64,000 nucleotides of DNA from Gammaproteobacteria bacterium (GCA_013178375.1 JABLXQ010000041.1:1-64000); one strand, 5' to 3'; shown: positions 34,383 to 46,730, numbered from the stretch's first letter. Numbers and translations: made by a program. Notes: generated by a model from the sequence alone, not told the origin.

Positions 34383-35783
34383 TCACACGATCAGTTTTTC
34401 GCGGATGCGTTTGGCGGCTTCTTCCAGCGAGTCCACCACCTTGTCCTTGTCGTAATTGCGGATCTTGTCGATGTCCACGAACATGGTGAAGCCGTCCATC
34501 TCGCATTCCAGGAAACTCTGGGTGGCACCGAGTTCCTTGCGGTGATCCACGATTTCGAAAATCGGCACGGTCTTGCTGAAACCTTTCACGTTGATCTGAC
34601 CCCGGTCGCGGCACATGATCACGTCGCGCACCAGGTTGTAGCTGGCTTCGGAAATCAGGATCTCGCCAGGTTGCGCCACCGATTCCAGGCGGCTGGCCAG
34701 GTTCACTTCGCGGCCGATGATGGTGTAATCCATGCGGGTTTCGGCGCCGAAGTTGCCCACGGTGCAATAGCCGGTGTTGATGCCCATGCGTACCTGCAGT
34801 GGTTTACTGATGCCTTCCTTGCGCCACTGTTGCCGCAACAGCTTCATGCGCTTGCGCATTTCCAGCGCCATCGACACGCACGCGATCGCGTCCTGCTTGT
34901 GGCCGCGCGAGGCCGGGTCGCCGAAGAAAATCAGGATGGCGTCGCCGACAAACTTGTCAATGGTGCCGCCGTATTTCAGCGCGATGCGTGACATTTCGGT
35001 GAAGTAGCTGTTGAGCAGGTCGGTCAGTGCTTCCGGCTGCAGCTCTTCGGAAATCTCGGCAAAGCCCTTGATGTCGGAAAAGAACACGGTGAGTTTTTTA
35101 CGCTGGGTTTGCAGCTTCACATCGGTCTGGCCGGAAAAGATCGAGCCCCACACCTGCGGCGGCAGATACTTGGACAGCTTGCGCGACAGGCTGGCGGCGT
35201 CCTTCTGCCGTTCAGTGAGTTCGTTCTGGATGCGGATCAGCGTATTCGCCTGTTTGAACGAGAAATAGCCCAGTACGCTTACATAAAAAGTGGCAGACAC
35301 CAGTGCCGCCACCAGCGTGGGCATGTTGGGCGCCGCAAACAGCAGGGTGGGTGGGCCCATCAGAATCAGGCTGGCGATGATGCCCAGCAGCAGGCTGCAC
35401 ATGCTTACCACCCAGCCGAACAGACCGCCGATGGTGATAGTGCCGGCGCTGACCAGCAGGAACAGCATCAGGCACAACGTGGGATCGAAATCGAACACCA
35501 CGAAGGCACCGCCGGTAATGATGGTGTCCAGCAGGATCAGGATGGAATTGGTGGTGGACGGATTTCTCTTGCGATATGTCCCCGTCGCGAAATGGGACGC
35601 CAGCGGATAACCCACAGCCATCAGCGGTGTCCACCACAGGCTGGTGGTCAGGCCGCCGGTCATCAGGGCAGCGACAATGGTGATGCCCGCCGCCAGATAG
35701 GCCAGCAAACGTATGTAGTGGGGGGGCAGTTCCTTGTTGATCAGGCGTTGTGGCGTAATGTCCAGGAAAAACCTAATTGACAT
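34383..35783 (-). CDS. Membrane class III adenylate/guanylate cyclase
   Basis: A 466-residue cyclase. Residues 1-180 have six likely transmembrane helices in a MASE-like sensor layout. The catalytic domain from 230 has metal Asp237 (FFSDIKG) and Asp281 (KFVGDAILIFFG), Lys277, and MDYTIIGREVNLASRL with the transition-state Asn361 and Arg365. It should make cAMP (Lys-Asp pair) and is inner-membrane-bound. First gene of a two-gene unit with the AbgT transporter. Its input signal is unknown. Confidence 0.85.
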   Translation of the reverse strand: MSIRFFLDITPQRLINKELPPHYIRLLAYLAAGITIVAALMTGGLTTSLWWTPLMAVGYPLASHFATGTYRKRNPSTTNSILILLDTIITGGAFVVFDFDPTLCLMLFLLVSAGTITIGGLFGWVVSMCSLLLGIIASLILMGPPTLLFAAPNMPTLVAALVSATFYVSVLGYFSFKQANTLIRIQNELTERQKDAASLSRKLSKYLPPQVWGSIFSGQTDVKLQTQRKKLTVFFSDIKGFAEISEELQPEALTDLLNSYFTEMSRIALKYGGTIDKFVGDAILIFFGDPASRGHKQDAIACVSMALEMRKRMKLLRQQWRKEGISKPLQVRMGINTGYCTVGNFGAETRMDYTIIGREVNLASRLESVAQPGEILISEASYNLVRDVIMCRDRGQINVKGFSKTVPIFEIVDHRKELGATQSFLECEMDGFTMFVDIDKIRNYDKDKVVDSLEEAAKRIREKLIV

Positions 35784-35981
35784 GCAACGTCTTCCAGAGC
35801 GTCGAAACCGTTGGTTTCATGAGTTTCCTGCCAAATGGATATGTTCGGAACACTGCGTTTTTTACCTGCGAAAAACGACAGGTTATTCAACAGTGTAAGC
35901 CGAACGTCCGGGGGCTAACAACGGCATCCCGCGTGATTTTTTTGTGGTTCGCGTTTGTGTGTTTCGGGTTCCGCGGCGCCC

Positions 35982-36701
35982 TCAGGCGGGGCGCCGGGAC
36001 GAAACCAGAGTCAACGGCGTGGTCAGTTTGCCACGGATGCCGGCCTCCGGATACAGCAGTTGCAGGTATTCCTGTGCCGGGGTGTTGGCTGGCACGAACT
36101 TCAGGACCTGGCGCATGGCGTCCTCCAGATCGATGCGGTGGGCGGGGGACACCATCAGCGGGTCAAGCCCCTCGATCACCCGCAGCAGAACCGCTTCCAC
36201 GCCGCCGTCGATGACGGGCAGCCAGCAGCCGCGGGTATTGCCCAGCAGGTCGCTCAGCAGGCGGGGGCGGGGAGCGCGTATGCCGATGGTGGGAAGGTTG
36301 GTAATCAGGCCCACGTGGGACGCGACGCCGAAACTGGTCGACCCGGTGCGGCCGCGCCCGTCGCAGATGATGACATCCGGCACCCGTACCAGTTTGGCCA
36401 GGGCAGCCACCACGGCCGGCACCTTGCGAAAGGATGCCAGCCCTTCCACGGCCGGAAACTCGCTGGTGCGGATCGACACCTTGCGCTCCAGCAGCTGCAG
36501 CGATGGCAGCGCGCGAATCGACACCGACGCCTGTACGGTCGCCAGGTTGTGGTTTTCGTGGGTACAGGCCATTTCTATCCGGCCCAGCAGGCGCGGACTG
36601 CGGCAGCGACCCTCGGTCACAACCCAGGCGCTGAGGTTTTTCTGGATGGCACGGGCTTGCTCAACACTGACATTCCATGGATGTAGTTGATGCGTTTTCA
36701 T
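35982..36701 (-). CDS. Endonuclease V homologue lacking catalytic residues
   Basis: A 239-residue relative of endonuclease V, which cuts deaminated-base DNA and RNA. The core is recognisable: RALPSLQLLERKVS, LASFRKVPAVVAALAKL, PDVIICDGRGR, FGVASHVGLITNLPTIG, and SPAHRIDLEDAM. Compared with E. coli Nfi, Asp35 is Cys46, the wedge PYIPG is FPAVEG, Glu89 is Lys93 and His116 is Gly120; only the DGRG Asp (114) and the C-terminal His survive. It should therefore bind rather than cut, if it acts on nucleic acid at all. ATG 36701 is the family-like start. Confidence 0.75.
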   Translation of the reverse strand: MKTHQLHPWNVSVEQARAIQKNLSAWVVTEGRCRSPRLLGRIEMACTHENHNLATVQASVSIRALPSLQLLERKVSIRTSEFPAVEGLASFRKVPAVVAALAKLVRVPDVIICDGRGRTGSTSFGVASHVGLITNLPTIGIRAPRPRLLSDLLGNTRGCWLPVIDGGVEAVLLRVIEGLDPLMVSPAHRIDLEDAMRQVLKFVPANTPAQEYLQLLYPEAGIRGKLTTPLTLVSSRRPA

Positions 36702-36930
36702 GCAGAAATCCCGACAGGGCATGTGGTGGTTGATTAAATTATCGACAACATTTGGTAACAGAAGCGAGAAATAGATCATGTTTTGAACAAAACAGCGTCA
36801 AATTTTTTTCGGTCCGGCTGGGAGGGCGGATTGGCAGGATGAGCGGTTTTGTGCTGGCGGGATTTGGATAAGCGCTTGTCTGGGCTATCATTTCGCTTCT
36901 ATTCATTGCCACTCCCAGCCCAGGTGCACC

Positions 36931-37491
36931 ATGTCGGACGTTATCCACGCCATCCAGAACCGCATTTCGATTCCCCGCCTGTCCGCGCCGGCCCCCGGCC
37001 CTGATCAGTTGCAGACCCTGTTCTCGTGCGCCGTGCGGGCGCCGGATCATGGCCGCATGCGGCCGTGGCGGTTTGTGGCGATGCAGGGTGACGCCCTGGT
37101 CCGGCTGGGGTTGGCGTTCGAGCAGGCCGGCCTGGCGGGCGACCCCACCGCCGATGACAGCAAGCGGGCCCGCTGGCGGGACATGCCCTTGCGGGCGCCG
37201 ATGGTGATTGCGGCGATTGCCCGGATCAAGCCGAATTCCAAGGTGCCCGATTGGGAGCAGGTGGTGGCTGTGGCGACGGCGGTGCAGAACATCCAGCTGG
37301 CGGCGCGGGAACTGGGTTTCGGCACCATGTGGCGCACGGGGGAGATGACGGTGGCGCCGGCAGTGCTGGAGCATCTGGACATGGCGGGCACTGACCGGAT
37401 CGTGGCGTTCCTTTATATAGGAACGCCGGAAGGCGACGCCCGGGCACCGGAATTCCAGCCCCTGGATGAGTGCGTCGAATACCGTAGCTAG
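36931..37491 (+). CDS. YdjA-type nitroreductase
   Basis: A 186-residue FMN-dependent nitroreductase of the small YdjA kind. RISIPRLSAPAPGPDQL and APDHGRMRPWRFVAM bind FMN phosphate; NIQLAARELGFGTMWRTGE is the conserved central helix. The usual reductase partner substrate is unknown. It is followed by tRNA-Ser and has no own terminator visible. Confidence 0.85.
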   Translation: MSDVIHAIQNRISIPRLSAPAPGPDQLQTLFSCAVRAPDHGRMRPWRFVAMQGDALVRLGLAFEQAGLAGDPTADDSKRARWRDMPLRAPMVIAAIARIKPNSKVPDWEQVVAVATAVQNIQLAARELGFGTMWRTGEMTVAPAVLEHLDMAGTDRIVAFLYIGTPEGDARAPEFQPLDECVEYRS

Positions 37492-37518
37492 CGCCCGTAA
37501 TTAACCCCGGTTCCAGGA

Positions 37519-37547
37519 TTGAAATTTCCCCCTGAACGCTATATCTT
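37519..37547 (+). promoter_or_regulatory. Sigma-70 promoter of tRNA-Ser
   Basis: TTGAAA (37519-37524), a 17-bp spacer and TATCTT (37542-37547), 57 bp before the tRNA. Confidence 0.6.
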
Positions 37548-37604
37548 ACGCGCCTCTTGTGTGAGCACTGGCCGGTTGGCCCGGGCTGCACAGATTCCAG
37601 ATCC

Positions 37605-37695
37605 GGTGAGGTGTCCGAGCGGTTGAAGGAGCACGCCTGGAAAGTGTGTGTACGTTAATAGCGTACCGAGGGTTCGAATCCCTCCCTCACCGCCA
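37605..37695 (+). tRNA. tRNA-Ser(GGA)
   Basis: A 91-nt class II tRNA with encoded CCA. The acceptor GGTGAGG pairs with CCTCACC; the anticodon loop CTGGAAA gives GGA; the long variable arm GTGTGTACGTTAATAGCGTAC and T-arm GAGGGTTCGAATCCCTC are intact. Confidence 0.96.
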
Positions 37696-37703
37696 TATAA
37701 AAC

Positions 37704-37729
37704 AAAAACCCCGGCTTGCCGGGGTTTTT
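37704..37729 (+). terminator. Intrinsic terminator of tRNA-Ser
   Basis: AAAAACCCCGG-cttg-CCGGGGTTTTT, then TGTTTT. Confidence 0.85.
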
Positions 37730-37740
37730 GTTTTATGGGG

Positions 37741-37884
37741 TGCAGGGTCGGGATGAGAACCCTCGCGGGTTCGACCGGAGCCGCTGTAAGCGGCGGAGGA
37801 ACGTCGGCCATCGGCCGACGGCCCCGAAGGGGCGAGGCGCGCAGCGCCGAGTAATCCCTCCTGCGCGTTCTATCTCACCCTGCA
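37741..37884. repeat. Five-hairpin array between split pieces of a tRNA-Ser T-arm
   Basis: Five perfect hairpins run without gaps: GAACCC/GGGTTC (37757-37772), GCCGC/GCGGC (37780-37794), CGTCGGCC/GGCCGACG (37802-37820), GCCCC/GGGGC (37821-37833), GGCGC/GCGCC (37836-37848). They lie inside outer arms TGCAGGGT (37741-37748) and ACCCTGCA (37877-37884), plus GGGAT (37750-37754) with ATCCC (37854-37858). The tRNA-Ser tail GGTTCGAATCCCTCC occurs again here split in two: GGTTCGA at 37768-37774 and AATCCCTCC at 37853-37861. Confidence 0.8.
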
Positions 37885-37906
37885 TTACTCTCTCCCGCAA
37901 TCGCCA

Positions 37907-38698
37907 TCACCCAACATCCAGCGCACTCATCAAATTTTCCAGTTCAACCGTGATCTCGTTTTGCCGTTGCCGCTGCATCCTGCCGCGCAGCTTGATTCCC
38001 GTTTCTTCCAGATAGCGATCCGCGCGCTGCATCTGGTTCAGCCGCCAATGGTGTTCCGCTGTCAACGAGGTGGTGAGGGTGTTCAGCAGGCTCAGGCGCA
38101 GCCATTCGCTGACAAAGCCCGCCATCAGCTGCGCAGCGTCCAGGTAACGCAACGGTGCGGGGCCATGGCCCGGTTTGGGCAGGGGAGGTAACGGCAATAA
38201 CGATCGGGCTTTGACACCCTCATCGTCGTGATAAATCAGTGTTAGCGGCGGCCAGTTGTGTTCAGTGGGCAGCACTGCCGTGAGCCAGCCGGAAACGGTG
38301 CTGGACGCGTCTTCCATATCTGCGCACCCGTTCAGCACTTTCAATTGCAGCCATTCATTTTCCAGCAATGGAACCAGACGGCTGCCAGCGGCATAAAAAT
38401 GTAATCCAGGGTGTTCAGCCGCGTGGCGTTTGCTGAATTCAGCGATGCGGCTGTTGAAACCGCCGCAGAAACCGCGTTCGCTGCCGATGACCAGGCAGAT
38501 TCCTGTGCCACTGACCGGTGGCAATACCGTGTTCATGTCCGCCAGTGCTTGCGTCAGCAAACGCAGAGCTTCCTGTTCCACCTCGGCGGCTTTTCCCAAA
38601 CGCTGCAGCGCGGCAACCGACATGTTGCGCATGGCTGTGACGATCTGGTGCAGTTCGTCCAGCAGCAGGGCGCGGCGGCGCAGCAGTGCCTGGCTCAC
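37907..38698 (-). CDS. atpG: N-type ATP synthase subunit gamma
   Basis: A 263-residue gamma subunit, the central rotor stalk of the F1 sector. MSQALLRRRALLLDELHQIVTAMRNMSVAAL is the N-terminal helix, VIGSERGFCGGFN the conserved Rossmann part, and HHWRLNQMQRADRYLEETGIKLRGRMQRQRQNEITVELENLMSAL the C-terminal helix. Its start overlaps the alpha gene stop as ATGA. It is the last gene of the operon, as in other N-ATPases. Confidence 0.9.
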   Translation of the reverse strand: MSQALLRRRALLLDELHQIVTAMRNMSVAALQRLGKAAEVEQEALRLLTQALADMNTVLPPVSGTGICLVIGSERGFCGGFNSRIAEFSKRHAAEHPGLHFYAAGSRLVPLLENEWLQLKVLNGCADMEDASSTVSGWLTAVLPTEHNWPPLTLIYHDDEGVKARSLLPLPPLPKPGHGPAPLRYLDAAQLMAGFVSEWLRLSLLNTLTTSLTAEHHWRLNQMQRADRYLEETGIKLRGRMQRQRQNEITVELENLMSALDVG

Positions 38699-40131
38699 AG
38701 CGTGCGCTCCAGCCAGTGGGCGACAGCCGCCAACCAGCGTTCGTGACTGGCGTCGAGGGGTGGCAGTGCGTCGGGCGTGGTGGCAATGGTCATCAGCTGC
38801 GTCAGCCGTTGTTTCAGTTGTTCCGGATTTAAATCTGCCAGCCAGCCTTCATTCCACGCCACCAGCCAGGCCATCTGGTAACTGATGGGACGTGGCACCA
38901 GGCGATCCTGGCCGAACAGGATTTGCAGTTGCCGGCCGCGTGCGACGCGTGCGGCCATGCCTGCTTCCAGTTTTGTGCCGAAGCGGGTGAACAGTTCGAG
39001 TTCGAGAAATTGCAGATAGTCCAGTCGCAGACGTCCGGCGGCTTTGGCAATGGCTCTGTCCTGTGCCTTGCCGCCGATACGGGAAACGGAGCGGCCGATG
39101 TCGATGGCGGGGCGGATGCCGGACGCAAAAAGATTCTGGTTCAGATAAATCTGGCCGTCGGTGATGGATATCAGATTGGTGGGAATATAGCTGGCCAGTT
39201 CGCCCTGTTCCGTGGGCACGATGGGTAATGCCGTCATGCTGCCGCCGCCTTGTTCCGGCGCGAGTTGGGTGGCGCGTTCCAGCAGGCGGGCGTGCAAATA
39301 AAAAATGTCGCCGGGATAGGCTTCGCGGCCGGGCGGACGCCGGAACAACAATGAAAGTTCACGATAGGCTAGTGCGTGCTGGCCGAGATCGTCGTACACG
39401 ATCAATGTGTCGTGGCCGTCATTCATCCAGGCTTCGGCGATGGCGCAGCCGGTGTAGGGCGCCAGATATTGCAGCCCCGGCAACGCGCTGGCTTCCGCGA
39501 CGATCACCGTGGTGTTGGCGATGGCGCCGGTTTTGCGCAGCTGGGTAATGACTTCCTGCACGGCGGAGCGGCGCTGGCCAATCAGCACGTAGATGCAACG
39601 CACATCGGCAGGTTTCTGGTTGATGACGGCATCCAGTGCAATGGCGGTTTTACCGGTGCCGGCATCGCCAATGATCAGCTGACGCTGGCCACGACCGACC
39701 GGCAATAACGTATCGACGATGGTGTTGCCGGTGTGCAGCGGGCGTTGCACATATGCACGGGCCATGATGGGAGGCGAGCGCGATTCCACTGGCCGGCTGT
39801 GTGTGGTATTCGGATTGCTGAGGCCGTCGAGCGGGCGACCCAATGGATCCAGGATGCGGCCGAGCAGGCTGTCGCCCACACCGACAGTGAGTGTCTTGTG
39901 GGTGGAGCAGATGCGCGCGCCGGCAGAAAATTGCGCGGATTGTTCCAGCAGGATGGCGCCGATCAGGCGTTCGTCCAGTTGATAGACCAGCGCCCTGCTG
40001 TCGCATTCGGAAATCAGCACGTCGCCCAGCCGCGCGGTGGGCAGGCCCTTGATCCAGGCCAGGCCGTCTGCCACGCCCACTACTTCGCCGCGCTCGCGAA
40101 TGGTCAGGCTGATGGGTGGAACCTGCATCAT
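38695..40131 (-). CDS. atpA: N-type ATP synthase subunit alpha
   Basis: A 478-residue regulatory/nucleotide-binding subunit alternating with beta in F1. Walker A is GDAGTGKT (155-162); YDDLGQHALAYRELSLLFRRPPGREAYPGDIFYLHARLLERA is the alpha signature; IGRSVSRIGGKAQ follows. It is shorter than housekeeping alpha (about 513), typical of N-ATPases. The start overlaps the atpF stop. Confidence 0.92.
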   Translation of the reverse strand: MMQVPPISLTIRERGEVVGVADGLAWIKGLPTARLGDVLISECDSRALVYQLDERLIGAILLEQSAQFSAGARICSTHKTLTVGVGDSLLGRILDPLGRPLDGLSNPNTTHSRPVESRSPPIMARAYVQRPLHTGNTIVDTLLPVGRGQRQLIIGDAGTGKTAIALDAVINQKPADVRCIYVLIGQRRSAVQEVITQLRKTGAIANTTVIVAEASALPGLQYLAPYTGCAIAEAWMNDGHDTLIVYDDLGQHALAYRELSLLFRRPPGREAYPGDIFYLHARLLERATQLAPEQGGGSMTALPIVPTEQGELASYIPTNLISITDGQIYLNQNLFASGIRPAIDIGRSVSRIGGKAQDRAIAKAAGRLRLDYLQFLELELFTRFGTKLEAGMAARVARGRQLQILFGQDRLVPRPISYQMAWLVAWNEGWLADLNPEQLKQRLTQLMTIATTPDALPPLDASHERWLAAVAHWLERTL

Positions 40132-40889
40132 GGTGTGGCCTGCGTGTCAGTTTCACGGCTGATCAGTTCGGGCAACAGGCGCAGTGCACTGTTCAGTCCA
40201 AATTCGATTTCCCTGCCATCGAGGCCGATGCGAATGCCCGCCAGCAGGCGCGCTTCCTGTTTCCAGTTGGCGCGCACCGGTTGCCCCGACAATCCGCTCA
40301 GTGCGGTCAGAATTCTGCCTTGCTGATCGGCGGCAACGGGAAACGCGGTGCCGATGTCCACCGGATCGGACCAGGGCAGTTGTCGCAGTTCGTTGATCTG
40401 TTCCGGAGCGAGCTGTTGTGCATCGTCGATAAAGCGGTTCAGCAACACGGTTTCCAGCGCCGGATTCGCCAGGCGCTGCAAGTGTTGGCGCAAAACGGTG
40501 TCCACCTGTTTTTGCAGTTGCTGACTGGACCTGGCTTCGCGCTCCGCCAGTTGTGCTTCCAGTTTGGTTGCGCCGCGCTCACGGGCCGCCAGCAGTTCCT
40601 TCTCCAGCGCGTTCAGGCGGCTGGAGCGTTCGCGGGCCATATCCTCAGCCAGCGCGGCTTCCGCTTGCTGGCGTTCGGCCTGAATACCGGCGCGTTGCTG
40701 TTGCAGTGCAAGTCGTTCCTGTTCCAGTGCATCCAGTTTCGCCTGATAGGCTGCTTCCACCGCCTGTGCATCGGCCTGGCGTTTTGCAATCGCGGCCCGC
40801 AGCGGGCCATACACAAAACGATGCAACAGCCACAACAGCACCAGGAAGTTGAGGATCTGCAGAATGAATGTGGTGAGGTCCAGCGTCAT
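40128..40889 (-). CDS. atpF: N-type ATP synthase subunit b with delta-like tail
   Basis: A 253-residue peripheral stalk. One membrane helix (FILQILNFLVLLWLLHRFVYGPL) is followed by a long coiled coil (about 35-150) and a C-terminal region ending NWKQEARLLAGIRIGLDGREIEFGLNSAL, which resembles the delta-subunit C-terminal block. No separate atpH is present, so this subunit probably does both jobs, as is known for N-ATPases. Confidence 0.85.
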   Translation of the reverse strand: MTLDLTTFILQILNFLVLLWLLHRFVYGPLRAAIAKRQADAQAVEAAYQAKLDALEQERLALQQQRAGIQAERQQAEAALAEDMARERSSRLNALEKELLAARERGATKLEAQLAEREARSSQQLQKQVDTVLRQHLQRLANPALETVLLNRFIDDAQQLAPEQINELRQLPWSDPVDIGTAFPVAADQQGRILTALSGLSGQPVRANWKQEARLLAGIRIGLDGREIEFGLNSALRLLPELISRETDTQATP

Positions 40890-40908
40890 GTCTGCTTGCC
40901 TGTCGAAA

Positions 40909-41178
40909 TTACGGGTTGATGAAATATTCCAGCAATGGGTTGCGGAACAGGATGATCAGCGCAATCACCAGACAGTAGATCGCCAGCGATTCGATCATCG
41001 CCAGACCGATGAACAGGGTTCGCGTGATGGCTTTTTCCGCTTCGGGCTGTCGCGCCAGCGCATCCAGCGCCTGGGCAATGGTGCGGCCCATGGCGAGTGC
41101 AGGAAAAAATGTTCCCAGCGCAATGGCGAGGCCTGCAATCACGGTGGAAACCAGGCTGAACATATGGATGTCGGTCAT
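40909..41178 (-). CDS. atpE: N-type ATP synthase subunit c
   Basis: An 89-residue hairpin rotor subunit: two helices around ARQPEA, with the ion-carrying carboxylate Glu63 in LAMIESLAIY. The Na+-type partner position in helix 1 (Gln or Glu in known Na+ rotors) is Met30, and the position after ES is Leu65. Tyr68 is kept. AGGAG lies 8 nt before ATG 41178; an upstream ATG adds 17 residues without conservation. Confidence 0.9.
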   Translation of the reverse strand: MTDIHMFSLVSTVIAGLAIALGTFFPALAMGRTIAQALDALARQPEAEKAITRTLFIGLAMIESLAIYCLVIALIILFRNPLLEYFINP

Positions 41179-41209
41179 CGTATTGCTCCTGTCAGTTGCA
41201 TTCGAAACA

Positions 41210-41863
41210 CTAATCTTTTTCCTGCGCATCCAGCGCCGTGGAGATATAAATCAGCGCCAGCATGCCGAAGATATAGGCCTGCACCAGCGCTTCCACCACA
41301 TGCAGCACCAGCAGCGGCACCGGCACCAGGAAACCGGCCACGATCAGTACCAGCAGCGCGGCCATCTCCAGGCTCATCATGTTGCCAAACAGGCGAATGG
41401 CCAGTGCCAGCGTGCGGGTCAGTTCGCTGATCAGGTGAAACGGCAACAGAATGGGGCTGGGTTTCAGATAGTGGCGCAGATAATTTTTCCAGCCGGCGGC
41501 GCGAATGCCGTAGACATGCACGGCGACAAATACGGTTATGGCCAGCGCGCTGGTGATGGAAAGATCCCGCGTGGGTGACGACAGGCCCGGAATCAGCCCC
41601 ACCAGGTTGGCGCAGAGCAGATACAGCCACAGCGTGGCGACAAACGGGAACACCATGCGCACGTTCTGTTTTGGCAGCACATCGGCAACAGCCTGCTCCA
41701 CCAGTTGCATGGCAGCCTGCAGGGCCGTGTGCAGCGCGCTGTCAGGGCCTTTGCGTGTTGCCAGCCAGCCGGTGAACGCGATCAATGCGCTGACCAGAAC
41801 GGAAAGCAGAATGGATTCGCTCAATACCAGCGGCCCGAGTGCCAGGCTGAAGTTTTCATTCAT
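41210..41863 (-). CDS. atpB: N-type ATP synthase subunit a
   Basis: A 217-residue stator channel subunit. The essential arginine is Arg157 in ELTRTLALAIRLFGNMMS; VFPFVATLWLYLLCANLVGLIPG and HVVEALVQAYIFGMLALIYIS complete the family pattern. It overlaps the atpQ stop as ATGA. Confidence 0.92.
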   Translation of the reverse strand: MNENFSLALGPLVLSESILLSVLVSALIAFTGWLATRKGPDSALHTALQAAMQLVEQAVADVLPKQNVRMVFPFVATLWLYLLCANLVGLIPGLSSPTRDLSITSALAITVFVAVHVYGIRAAGWKNYLRHYLKPSPILLPFHLISELTRTLALAIRLFGNMMSLEMAALLVLIVAGFLVPVPLLVLHVVEALVQAYIFGMLALIYISTALDAQEKD

Positions 41864-42131
41864 CGGTCCAGTCCCCGTAAAAAGCGGTAGACGTTATAGC
41901 CGCCAACCGCGATGCCCAGCACAATCAGGCTGAGGGTCCAGCGGGCGGAGAATCCTTCCAGTTGCATGTCGATCCAGCGGCCGAGATAGGCACCACCGAC
42001 AATCGGTACGCTGAACAGCAGGCCAACGGTGCCACCGGTTACCAGCAACCAGGTCACGCTGCCTTTGCGCATATTGAAGCGCCGTTGCAGCTGCGTTTCC
42101 AGCGAGTGTTCGAGTTCGTCGTCGTGCTGGC

Positions 42132-42135
<4 letters not shown>
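41860..42135 (-). CDS. atpQ: N-ATPase accessory subunit AtpQ
   Basis: A 91-residue two-helix membrane protein (ATPase_gene1 family): WLLVTGGTVGLLFSVPIVGGAYLGRWID and TLSLIVLGIAVGGYNVYRFL. It is specific to N-type operons, where it sits before atpR and atpB. Here atpB follows at once, so no atpR fits. ATG 42135 (MSQHDDELEHSLE) overlaps the epsilon stop and has AGGA upstream. Confidence 0.85.
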
Positions 42136-43918
<1,783 letters not shown>

Positions 43919-44153
43919 TCAATCCCTTGTGTCCATCTGGGTTGATGTCCAATTGGATTGAAATATAGCAGTACCGGCTGGGTAGAGATTGATCCAGGGC
44001 CGGTTTTGGCGTTGCCTTCCGCAGACACATCCCGGCATCGTCCATTTGGCGGTCGATCTTTCCCGGACGATTCAGTACCATTTCCGCCTTATCGTGGAAT
44101 CAAGCTGTGTGCCGTTCATGTCCACAGTTTTTCAATCCATTGAATTTCCAATC

Positions 44154-44183
44154 CACCGATATCAATAGCACCGATATCTATAG
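44154..44183. repeat. Tandem 15-bp repeat before aacS
   Basis: CACCGATATCAATAG and CACCGATATCTATAG are contiguous and differ at one base; each has a GATATC palindrome. They end 20 bp before the aacS ATG, so they could be an operator or part of the 5' leader. The rest of 43916-44203 shows no gene. Confidence 0.6.
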
Positions 44184-44203
44184 AACAGGCCAAGAGAACA
44201 ACA

Positions 44204-46147
<1,944 letters not shown>

Positions 46148-46190
46148 GCGAATCTTTCAATTCCGACTGCTCCATCACGTGGAAATAAAA

Positions 46191-46213
46191 AAAGCCTGAA
46201 TCAATCAGGCTTT
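46191..46213. terminator. Bidirectional terminator between aacS and the next gene
   Basis: AAAGCCTGA-atcaa-TCAGGCTTT, with further Ts on the + strand and As on the left. Serves both convergent genes. Confidence 0.85.
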
Positions 46214-46262
46214 TTTTTTGTGGATGTTTTTCTGCACCCAGCGAGTAAACGTGGGTAGTAGT

Positions 46263-46730
46263 TCAGACCACCGCTGCTTCCACCTGCGGAATCTGCGTGC
46301 GCATCGATTTGTGACGCTGCTCCTTGGCGGAATAGATTTCGTCGAACATGAACAGGTGCAGGGTGCGCTTGACCAGCCGGCAGTTTTCACCGCTCATGCG
46401 TTCGCGATAGATGCCATTTTCCCAGGCGTACTGATCAATATAGGCAATCACGAAGGCCATGGCCTGGCCGCGAAACTGGAAGCCGAAATAACGCTTCTGC
46501 ACGTCGCGTTCCCGTTCCACCAGAATGTGCAGCTTGCTGATGATATCGAGGGAGTGCAGGCCCTGGTGCATAAGCCACTGGTTTGCCTGTTCGGATAGCA
46601 GCACGGAATCCTGGTCGCCGGTTTCGGTAATAAAGCGCAGGAACGCCAGATCATGGCGACGGGTAAGACGGTGGGCCAGTTTGAAATCCACCTTGCCGGT
46701 TTTCTTGCTATCACTCACAAGCAGACTCAT
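46263..46730 (-). CDS. Conserved-looking hypothetical protein
   Basis: A 155-residue basic protein that I do not recognise. It has no signal peptide or membrane helix. Two helical blocks are visible, KVDFKLAHRLTRRHDLAFLRFI and RYFGFQFRGQAMAFVIAYIDQYAW, and it is rich in Arg/Gln/His. Coding is supported by normal composition, by its own terminator, and by the absence of a better open frame. ATG 46730 is preferred to a longer frame. Confidence 0.55.
   Translation of the reverse strand: MSLLVSDSKKTGKVDFKLAHRLTRRHDLAFLRFITETGDQDSVLLSEQANQWLMHQGLHSLDIISKLHILVERERDVQKRYFGFQFRGQAMAFVIAYIDQYAWENGIYRERMSGENCRLVKRTLHLFMFDEIYSAKEQRHKSMRTQIPQVEAAVV

Noticed and set aside
37907-38698. Second, housekeeping ATP synthase
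   Set aside because: Order, lack of delta, AtpQ, short alpha and long b mark this as the N-type enzyme; the usual set is not in the window.
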